Below are positions 35,901 through 47,400 of a DNA stretch of 64,000 nt, in pieces. Made by a program: the position numbers and the translations under genes. Source of the stretch: Vanessa cardui (taxonomy: Eukaryota > Arthropoda > Insecta > Lepidoptera > Nymphalidae); contig NC_061154.1 of the NCBI RefSeq assembly GCF_905220365.1, positions 1,674,001-1,738,000 on the forward strand, in the 5' to 3' direction. Position 1 is the stretch's first letter. Each line of letters starts with the position of its first letter. The notes below the pieces were generated by a model. It did not search any database and was not told the DNA's origin. It saw only the letters and a list, made by a program, of their open reading frames with translations.

Positions 35901-38900
35901 AATAAAGTATTTCTTCTGGTACAAATCTACTTCGTCTGCTTTAACACCACGTACTGTTCCATCATAGGTTTTAAACAAAATAATATTTGTATCATTAAAA
36001 ATATATTTATGTTAATCATTTGGAATAATGAGATCAAGCAGATTATACATATAATAACGTACTTATATAAAATTAAGTAAAGTATTACAATTCTCATTAT
36101 TTGCATCATACTTCGTCCGTTTCAGCTAAAGCATCACGTATGGTTTCATTATGCCGCATACTTAAATATTCTTGATGGAATCACCATTCTAGATTCTTTT
36201 CTTTCAAGTGACAACATACAGTGTGTATAAAAACGATATGTTTTGAAATTCTTGAGGTAATTATACTTTTGTGCTCTTATTGCGACAACAGTGGGATGGA
36301 ACAGCAGGCAACATCTCAATGAACGATTTTAACTGTGCGATTTCTACTTCACCAGATTTATTATGAGTATGAAGAGCTTTTCTGCTTTCCCAAGCGGTAT
36401 TCAGAAATTTATTGGCATTTTCGATAGCGTATCTTAAAGACATTTGAGATAAGTTTAGGGTCTTAAGCAAAAGTTGTTGACATATTTTAATAGTCTGTCC
36501 ATTATAGTTTATAAAATAATCGTATGATATTTTACGAACATTACTACTAGCTCTTTTTCTGCCAATCGGTCTCCCTTTAGCACATGACAGTAGGAAATCT
36601 TTTTGTCTTTTGTCACAACCTAATCCCCAATAGTTTTCAAGGATAATAGCCTAATCATCTTCAGTAAATTTATTTGAACATGAGCTACCACATCTTTTAT
36701 TCATACAAGGATGAGGTTGCACAGATTTCCCTACAGCAGCTTTGCGATTTTTTTTTGATAAAAGACGTTCCGGTAAGGGTATTATTTTCCTGTATCCTCT
36801 TTGACCAACACTCGTCTCTTGAGGTGACTCATGTCCATCCGAAACACTGAACGATGAGGCGGGCTTCCATGAGTATTCACTATCAATGTCGTAGATTATT
36901 AGAAGCATTATTGTCGTAGATATCCAAAGACTTCCCGTTTAGTTCTTCTTGGTCAAAAATGAACTGGTGCTAGGCTGTATTAATAAGAGACTCTCTTCGG
37001 GAGGTTTTTAACAAAGTAGGAATACCCACTGTTGCGTCACAGTATATTTACAACAATATTATGTATATTCACAATAACATTGATCACTTTCTAGGCTATA
37101 ACGCCAAGTTTCCGACTCCGCAACGTCAATAAATCCTTCTTGGGGCAAGGTATCCGTTACTATAATAAAATTCCGCAGACATTTTTAACTATGCCGTTTC
37201 GTAAATTCAAATCGTTTGTAAAAAATACATTGTGAGAAAAAGCATATTATTCGATACAAGATTTTATAGATGATAAAAAAGCGTGGAGTTAATATCTGTT
37301 GACTTCCAAGCAGGATATATTAATTTAAATAATTGTATTTGATTAACATGACTTTGTATTTTTTAAATATTAAAAAAGAGTAACTACTGATTTTCTTGCC
37401 GGTTCTTGTCGGTAGAATCTACTTTCCGAACCGCTGGTAGCTTCACTTAATTGTAAAATGACGATTCAAAAGTGCTTGTAAAAGCCTACTTGAATAAAGT
37501 TTATTTTGATTTGATTTGATTTGATTTGATCAATGCAATCTGGCATAATAGGATCCCCTAAATTAGTTTGATTTGTTATATCTACTTGTGCAATTTCATT
37601 TCGATTATCTAAATCCATTAAAGTATAAGAATTTTCAGTGTCAGAATCACTGAAACAACAAGTTTATTTTGAGTTATTGTTATACGTGGATTGGTATTTT
37701 GCTCAGAATTTAAAACGGGATCAGACCGTGATGTCGTCGCAGTTAATGTAGGGTCTATATTAATATCGTTGTTGTTGCTTGTTAGCAAGAATGGATCAAG
37801 AACTAAAGCCTCTCCATCTTGCTGTATGTTCTCGGGAAAAGCAGTTTCATGATAGCTTTTTTCTGCGGGGAGTGGTGATATTAGCTATAACAAACAAGAG
37901 ATATCCTAAAAAGAATCGCATGATGTAAAACATATAAACGGACGGACAAAGTTGTAGTAAAAAAAGTGTGCTCACTAACCTATTAAGAACCCGTCTTTGA
38001 GAGATCGTTAAGGAATTTTCTGTCATCCTCTCTTTGTTTCTCTAATTAAACTTATGTAAAATAGAGGCCATTCTCGTATCAACGACAATTATATAAAATT
38101 CTCGTATCAACGAGAATGGCCTAACTTAACTATTTTTAACCAATACTAATCTAACACACCAACAATTAAAATGGGAGAACAATATTACAGGCAATAAATT
38201 GTACGCATATTACATTTTTACATCGTTCCCTTTGGAACACTGTTAGTTGCATCCTAATAACTTTCGCGGAAATAAATATGTCACGACAGGTTTCTTTATA
38301 GTAAGCGCCTTACGATCAAGGACTAATGTCGGTTGCGATAATAAGTAAGGTCGCTTGCGCTAAAAAAAATCCGTCATTAGTCAAATAAGATAAAATTGCC
38401 TATTGTCGCTTACGTTAAGACTTTAAAAACGTATGTATTTACGATAATTTTAGCATTTGCTATAACTTTGTAACGGTTTTTTTTCTGAGGGAATCATCAA
38501 CAGATATCGATCCGTTACGGTTTAAAATATTAGTATCAATAAAAAACGATTTTTCGACAAAAGTGTCGCTTACGATAATTTGGCGGTAATGGCTCGATTT
38601 ACTATCTTGTAAATCTTTATATTAAATTATATAAATTATCTATAAGAAAGCGAACATTTATTTTAAGTTAGAATAATATTGCACCGATGTGTTCTATGTT
38701 AATGATAAAATATTATTTAATATCTGTATTGTTTCTTGTAGTTATTTCTAGTGCTTAATATCGCTCAGTTGAACTATATGTATATTAAAATAACAACAGT
38801 TTATGATAAATAGATATTTTAATTCTTATGTTCTTGATATACATACAAATATTAATAATGAAGGAACATTTTTCCATACAATATTTTTTTATTATTTAAA

Positions 38901-41398
38901 TACTTACCAAATCACTATTCTTTTTATTTATTTTTGCATATCACATTTGTGTGTATGTTTTAATGTTTGTGACTCTCAAACAACTGAACAGATAAATTTA
39001 ACGTGCACAGAGATATGTTTATATGCAATAATTTAATAATTTGTGTTATATCAACAATATAAACAGCTAAGTGCGTCTAATGTGATCTGAATTTTATTTA
39101 AAGCTATGTGTATATTGCAGGTTACTAAATAGTATAGCAAATTTACTAAACAGTAATGAGAGGGGAGAGCTGACATCGTTCCTAGAGGCATGCCGCATAA
39201 GGCCTCCTATGCCGGGCCACACACTCAAAGTTACGTACAATGCTGGTCATAGTGTTTTTTCATGTCAAAGCCCAGATAACAGATTACCCAGTATACCGGA
39301 CAATGTGAGTAAAAATTTTGATATTTGAAATAATTGTCAATATATAGTAAAGTAAGTCAAAAAAGTCATCAGTGGTAGGTTTATGGTATATACAGACTTA
39401 TTTATTTAGGTGAGCAAAATTCATTCACCAATTATTCTACTGCGATAATACTACAATATTATTTGCTTTCTTGTTGGAAATTTATATTGCTATACTAAAA
39501 TTTAGTATTGCAAATTAAATTTAAATCTTAATAAGTTATGGCAACACTATGTAGGCCGTTCAATCATGTTGAGAATTTGTAAGGTATAAATAGTTTATAA
39601 TCATGTTTTTATTACTTGTCAATAGCCTTAAACATTCTGTTAATTTTCAATTTCAAAATTTGAATATAAAGGGCATCAAACAACGAATTTAAAAAATATA
39701 TGTATTATATGTTCTCTGTGGGGCTAAGCTCGTGTATGGTTGTGTCTTCTACATTTATAATATTAGTGTGGATAAATTAATAAAATTAGATTTTATACAA
39801 CAATGAGTTCGATCTCGAATAAAAAAAAAGAAATAGGATATATTTATATATATCCTATCTAGTAAATATTTATGTAGTTCTGTTCTAGTTGTCTGTAATG
39901 TAACAAAGTCTATTGTAGTTGTCTTTAATGTATTGTTACATTCTAGTCTAATATAACAAGTAGGGCCTGAAAAATGCCCAGTCTTGGGTTAAGACCTTCC
40001 TTTGAGCATTTTGCAGCAGAATTAAATGTGCCAGAATTTCCCTGTAATTAGTCACGTGCAAGTTTTCTAAAATATTTTTCGCTTCTCTGAATTTATTTTT
40101 ATTTTACTGGATACCAGTTAATATTTAATTGAATGATTATTTTTAATCTGTTTCAAGTGCAATCTCACCGAGTACTTCAGCGCTATGGATACGAAATGCA
40201 TGGCAGGTCTCTGGGCGGCTTTACTCCATGAGAGGCGGATAGCGATAGTAGCGTCGAAGCCTTCGCGTCTCTCAGCCTGCGTCCAAGCCGCCAACGCGAC
40301 TTTGTTCCCTATGTCCTGGCAACACATATTCATACCAATACTACCGAAGCATTTGGTTGATTATCTGTTGGCTCCTATGCCGTTTCTTATTGGTGTTCCT
40401 AGAAGTGTTATGGAGGTATGTTTTTTACATATATGTATATGATAAAATTATAATGATTACATTTTTAATCATGTAAATTTTTTTGTGATTTATACTGTCA
40501 TATCTGTTGAAAATATCTTAATAAATAGGGCATTTTTATTCAACACTAGTATAAATTATAGATGATAAAGAATGTAGAGTTAATACATGTTGTCTGTCAG
40601 GCAAGGTCAAGAAAATGGTAAATTTTGAGTTTCTCACCGGTTCCTTTTGGTAGAATCTACAAAAGTCTTAAATAGCCTACAAATATATATAAAGTCAAAT
40701 TGTTATCTTGTTATTTTTTACTTAATAATTAATTGTAATTTCTAAATTATCTTGTATCCGATTCGAAACTATCCGAAACTCGCATAATCCTATACGATAC
40801 GTATCCGTTATCGTTAAAATGTTATCTACTAGCAGTCGTCCCACGGCTTCACACTTTTTATGTGTTCTATGTCGTTCCTTGAAGTTCAAATTTGCTTCAT
40901 AACAAATTTCATCAAATTCGGTTCAGCGGTTTGGTCGTGAAAGATCTACAGACAGACAGATAGACAAGAGTTACTTTCACATTAATAAACATTTATTAAA
41001 ACTAACTTAAATTGAATAGTGTTTGATTATGTCTTCTGGTTTCAGACAGTGCGGATGTCGGAAGTTGGTGATGTAGTTGTACTGGATGTAGACGCAAATG
41101 AGCTGAAATCTCCATTTCATGACTTGGACAGTCTTCCCCAAGATATGGTAAGCTATTCACTATTGCTACCATCCTGGAACAATAATAATAATGGAATAAG
41201 TATATAAATATATATAGAGACAGGCAAGCACCGTTGAATCATGTGCTTAATTTGTCTTTATAATTCATCTCGGGTTCAGCGGTGAAGGAAAACATCGTGA
41301 GGAAATCTGCATGTGACAAAGTTCATAGAAATTATGCCACATGTGTATTCCACCAACCCGCATTGGAACAGCGTGGTGGAATATGTTCCAAACCTTCT

Positions 41399-41439
<41 letters not shown>

Positions 41440-44400
41440 GCATAGGTGGCAAACGAGCAGGAGGCTCACCTGATGGAAAGTGACTACCACCGCCCATGGA
41501 CATCTGCAACACCCGGGGGCTTGCAGGTGCGTTGCCGGCCTTTGAGAAAGGAGTAGGCTCTTTTCTTGAAGGTTCCCATGTCGTATCGGTTCGGAAAAAC
41601 CGCCGGCGAAAGCTGGTTCCACAAAGTGGTTGTGCGAGGCAGAAAATGTCTAAGAAATCGCGCTGTTGTGGATTTTCGGACATCAAGATGGTGCGGGTGA
41701 AACTTAGAATTTTGACGAGATGTCCGAAGGTGAAATTCAGCAGCCGGGATTAATCCGAACAATTCCTCGGAACATTCCCCGTGAAAAATTCGGTAGAAGA
41801 TGCAGAGTGATCCGACATCTCTACGCAAAGCCAAAGGATCAAGGAGATCGGAAAGGGCTTGATCGTCGATAACTCGAGCCGCTCTACGTTGGATGCGGTC
41901 AAATGGAAGGAGCTGGTACTGCGGAGCACCCGCCCAGAGGTGAGAGCAGTACTCCATGTGAGGCCGAATTTGCGCCTTGTAAAGTTTTAGGCGATGGGCC
42001 GACGTGAAATACTGTCTCGCCTTGCTGAGCACGCCCAGCTTTTTTGAAGCCAATTTGGCTTTGCCTTCCAATTGACCGCGGAACTGAACGAGGCTCGAAA
42101 TATCAACGCCAAGTATTCCGATACTACCTGTAGCGGCTATCGGAATGTTCTCAAATCGTGGAGATACGACAAATGGTGTTTTTTTAGCGGTTAACGCGCA
42201 AACTTGCGTCTTTTTGGGGTTGAAATGGACTAGATTTAGCCGGCCCCAATTCGAGACTTCGTTTAATGAAGACTCGATTTCAGACACAAGTTTGTTCCGG
42301 TTCTCTTCGACGTTTTCCCGAGAAAAATTAGCGCGGCCGGTGTATAAGGTGTCAACGGTACTGTCGTCTGCATAGCAATGAATGTTCCCGATTTGCAGCA
42401 AATCATTGATATGCAGAAGAAACAGAGTGGGTGATAGAACGCAGCCTTGTGGAACACCAGCATTGACGAATTTTAAGTCAGAGCATGCACCGTCGACAAC
42501 GACCTTGATGCTCCGATCTGCCAAAAAGCTGTTAATCCAATTGCATAATTTCCCGGGAAGCCCATAGGAAGGAAGCTTCGAAAGAAGCGCTTTGTGCCAT
42601 ACGCGATCGAAGGCCTTCGCTATGTCCAAGCTGGCTGCTAATGCCTCCCCCTTGCTCTCAACTGCTTCAGCCCACCTATGAGTAAGGTAAACTAGAAGAT
42701 CACCGGCTGAGCGACCCCGACGGAAACCGTACTGGCGGTCACTAATCAGCTGATTCTCCTCTAGGTACCGCAGGAGCTGGCAGTTAATAAGGGACTCCAT
42801 TATCTTGGAGAGCAAGGAGGTGATGGCTATAGGCCTATAATTGGACGGGTCTGAGCGGTTGCCTTTTTTAGGGATCGGATGCACCAAAGCTGTCTTCCAG
42901 GAATTCGGGACGACGCCTAATGTGTAGGATTGCCGGAAAAGACGCGTTAAGACCGGTGCCAACTCGGGAGCACATGTCCGTAGCACGATTGGAGGGATAC
43001 CATCGGGTCCGCTCGACTTATGAATGTCCAAGGAAAGAAGTGCTTTACGAACTGCACTTTGCCGGAATTTAACTTCCGGCATCGTGGTATCACACCGCGG
43101 AATTGTTGGTGGAGATTTTCCTTGGTCATCCAGAGTCGAATTCGACGCGAAGAGAGAGCCTAAAAGATCAGCTTTCTCTTTCGCGGTATGGGCCAATGAC
43201 TCACCGTCCCTGTGCAGAGATGGAAAAGAGGGCTGACAGAAATTCCCTAAGACAGCCTTAGCGAGAGACCAGAACGCTCGTGTTCCTGAAGGGAGACGCA
43301 CCAGTCTCTCGCCAATTCTGCCAATGTACTCCGTCTTCGCCCTAGCAATCACGTTTTTGAGGGACCTAGAGGCAGAGTTATATTCCTTTTTGAATGCGCT
43401 GGTATTTACATCACGAGACGCAGATGCATTAGCCCAGGTTTGATAGCGTTCCCACTTTCGGCGTGATGCCGTTTTGCAGAAACGACCAAACCAAGGCTGG
43501 GACTTGCCACCGATGGGTACTGCAGAGTAAGGAATGAATAGTTCCATACCCTGAAGCACCACATCGGCAACAGAGTCAGCAGCAGCGTTCGGATCATCCG
43601 GCGAGAAACAAATCTGCCCCCATGGGTACGATGCAAAAAAAGACCGCATCCCATCCCAATCTGCTGACTTGTAGTGCCATACTCGGCGGCACCCAACAAA
43701 GCGTGGCCGTGAGTACCGCACAACCGGCACTGTACTCCGGACGAGACAGTGGTCAGACGAGCCCAGAGGGGGATCGACGATAACCTGATAGCCATCCGGA
43801 TGCGAAGTCAGCAGAAGGTCCAACAGGGAAGGTGTATGATCCTCCACATCCGGTATTCGCGTTGGCGAGTTGACCAGTTGTGTCAGATCATATGCTAGAG
43901 CGAAGTCCAGAACAGATCTACCCGCATGATCGGTGGTGCGTGAGCCGAGCCATTCTGCGTGGTGAGCATTAAAGTCACCCAGAATAATGATCTCTGCGGA
44001 TGGAATCTGCTGAAGCACGGAATCTGTAGCCATTTGGACGTGCTCAACCAGTCGGTCGGTTTCGGCATTACCGCTATGGGACCTATAAAGGCACGCATAG
44101 ATTCGCGGATGATCATCGCAGTCTACACGCAGCCAGATAATCGATAGGTCCTGTCCTTCAAGGCTGCCGAGGCGTCGAGAACAGATATCATCTCTAACGT
44201 AAACGCATACCCCAGCTCGTGGTATAAAAGAATGTTCCAATTTGTACCTACCTAATGGAAGAGGAGGCCTTTAGCCCAGCAGTGGGAATTTACAGGCTGT
44301 TGTTGTTGGTCTAATGGAAGATGTAACTTTGAATTGACGTAAAATATTACCATAAAAATATTATTATAAATAGTTTAGTTATGTATCGAATAATACCTTA

Positions 44401-47400
44401 CAATAAATACTTGAAATGAAATTGTAAGAATATAAATATTAGTGAATGATATCTTTGTAACCATACGCTGCTGTTACAAGGTTATGTCAATGGTTTCTTT
44501 TTTAATGCATGACTAGTCGTGATTCACAGAGTCTGATTCATGTATTCTAGTTACAATTTGAACCTTAGTCGATGATTGTGAGTTCAAATCCGGGCAAGCT
44601 CCAATTAATTTTCAAATGCTGAATTTTTATTCATAATTTATCTTCTGGTCGGCTATAAAGATAACATATCACAGAAATATATATATGTCGGTTGTGCCCC
44701 TATCACACATGTATTGACTTATCCGCTTTAAATTAGTACTGTGTAATATGCTCCCAATCAATATATAATGTTATTATTTTTATTTATAAGTAGATTTTAT
44801 ATGGTCAAGTGGATATTCCATAAGCAACATGACAGGAGACTTCCATCTTTTTCAATTGTTTTTTGAATAAACAATTAATCAGTAATCAAGGCAAAAAGCA
44901 TAAACACTTTTCAAAATATAAAAGTCAAATACAGATATGCACTTAGATGATTTAAAAAAAATATTTTATAGTTGTCTTCTATTTTAACAGAAATAAATAA
45001 ATGGTTAGACTTTCAAATTTTTACTTTAAAATGTTAACTTGATAGTTTATTTCCAAAAGCTAATACAAATTTATTAAAGATATCAATGTGTTTAATTTCA
45101 AAAGGGACAAATAATCAATTAAAAGATTATATAAAGTTCTATATTTAGGAAATTACCTGCTTTGCCTAATTGTATGCTTCCAAATAATTCTTAATTTCTT
45201 AGTTATGATTGAAGTAAGTTTATGTAATTAAAAAAATATTGTTTATTTAATATAATACTTCTGTTTTAGGTAGCGAGTTTAAAAAAGGCTTTAAGTGATA
45301 AAAATGCACTCGGTGACGCCGTATCGAGGGCGTTTCTGCGTGCGCTCGTCTGTTTGATTGGCGGCTACAGAGATGCTATCAGGTAAGAATATACAAACAC
45401 ATAGTACGACACAACTTAGATGTAGCATCGGCAAATTCACTTAAACCGATTACTGCGGATTTACATAACCAATATAAATATGATCATTCGTCTCACCTTA
45501 AATTTGATTGTTAGTTAATACCTAACGCTCTTACGCTGCCTATGTGATATAATTTTATCCGTCGCACATCAAGTTATAGTACGACACAACTTAGATGTAG
45601 CATCGGAAAATGCATTGAAACCGATTACTGACGATTCACACAACCAATAGAAAAAGCTCCCTATCGCGCCATTCGACGCTATTCGTCGCTATAGATTCTC
45701 GTGAAATCGACGTGTCAAACTGACGAATATGTTAGGTCATATGATATAACAAGTTATTACGTTTGTGTAAGGATTCACATAAGAAATAAATATTGATGAT
45801 TTGGGAGAGTGTACTTAAGTCGGATGTGATCGGTTTTATGAATTTTGCCGATGCTACATCTAAGTTGTGTCGTACTATACCTTATAAAAACCCGATCGAC
45901 TATGAACTGGTTTTAAAGAACTCTGGAATAATGTCAATTACTAGTATTTTTTTTAGAATTCGAATATTATTACCAGAGATTACCTTATATATACAAACGA
46001 ACAAATTTTAATGCTAATGTAGTGTTATTGATATGGAAAATCATTGGCATGCCAGTAAAATAAACAAATAAATTGAATTGGGTACATGTAGTATAGAGGA
46101 AAAGATAATTTAACATTATTTATTTCTTACAAAACTATACCATGTTATAATAGGTATTATAATGTCAATAAAGAATTGTTGATGATGCTGGTTCCCTTTG
46201 AGATTCGCCGCTATGACAAAAATCAGTATACATATATACCAATACTTTTGTCATACTTGTCGGACGAATGTCGACATCAACCATAGCATACAAAATGTAC
46301 ACAGGCATATTTTTTAAATGTATAAAACGGTTCAATAACTATAAACAGTTGCTGTATATGTAAAGGACCCAATTGGATTGGACTGGGTTGGACATTTTTG
46401 CCGTTTATCGTCAAGCTAGAAATTCCAATAGGCTTCCAAAAGGGTTGCTTTTGCACTGATAAAAAATAGTGTTGTGGTGATACACACCGGCTGATAATAA
46501 AAAACAACATTATCTGTTTATAAGAAACTATAGGGCTAACCTTTATTATTAAGGGATTTTTGCATGAGCAAATGCTCATAACATGAATGAAATGCAGGAG
46601 ACATCATACCTCCAATCCATAGCCCTCACACAGTTCCACCAATATATTGGTATTCCTTTTTGTTTATAGCTCTGATATATATTAATATATTGAGAGCTGA
46701 GATGACCCAGTGGTTAGAACGCGTGAATCTTAACCGATGATTGCGGGTTCAAACCCAGGCAAGCACCACTATATATATGAGCTTAATTTGTGTTTATAAT
46801 TCATCTCGAGCTCTTCATCTTCGCTGAAAGAAAACATCGTGAGGAAACCTGCATTTGTCTAATTTTATCGAAGTCCTGCCAAATGTGCATTCCACCAACC
46901 CGCATTGGAACAGCGTAGTGGAATATGTTCCAAACCCTCTCCTTAATGAAATAGGAGGCCTTATCCCAGCTGTGGGAAATTTACAGGCTGTTACTTTTAC
47001 TTTACTTTTATATATTAATATTGATGTTATTGTTCCTGTGACGTGATATATCCATCCTTATTTCATACTATACCAAAAAGCTTCCTATTGGATTAGTCTT
47101 ATGGTACCGTTGTAAATTGAGGTTAATATTATATAATTGTATAATAAAGACTCCGAATATAATTAAAATAAAAGATAAATAAATGAAAGTAATTTGGTAA
47201 CATTTATCTAATCTCCAGTACGATTGTTTTTCTCCTATATCTGTCAAATACATAGGCCTATAATCTATGGATGATATTTAATATTATAGATAGATAAAAA
47301 AAGTGAGTTAGCTTTCAAACAGTATTTTTAACAATATGTATTGTAGAATACTATGTTTATAATCAGTAATTCTCGGTTTAATTTAAATTTCGAATTTGAA

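Larger units (their letters stand above)
35502..38597 (-). mobile_element. Decayed ~3.1-kb DNA transposon with inverted ends and subterminal repeats
   Basis: Left end TCGAGCCTTTACCGCCATTT pairs with right end AATTTGGCGGTAATGGCTCGA (inverted, one mismatch over the first 16). GTCGSTTRCG motifs cluster inside the ends (35525, 38328, 38350, 38405, 38565). The interior carries a broken gene on the minus strand and is itself split by a LINE fragment. No clear target-site duplication could be read, so the exact outer edge may differ by a few bases. Confidence 0.65.
34547..39120. other. DENND1 intron 3 (4.6 kb)
   Basis: Mostly occupied by the 3.1-kb inverted-repeat element at 35502-38597. The flanking 0.9 kb and 0.5 kb are AT-rich and empty. 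Confidence 0.6.

Noticed and set aside
41019..41207. Open frame running from exon 6 into the intron
   Set aside because: Only 41046-41147 is coding; the rest is intron read-through.
41282..41500. Short ORFs overlapping the SINE and LINE tail
   Set aside because: Shadows of repeat sequence, including a poly-Phe run produced by the T tract.
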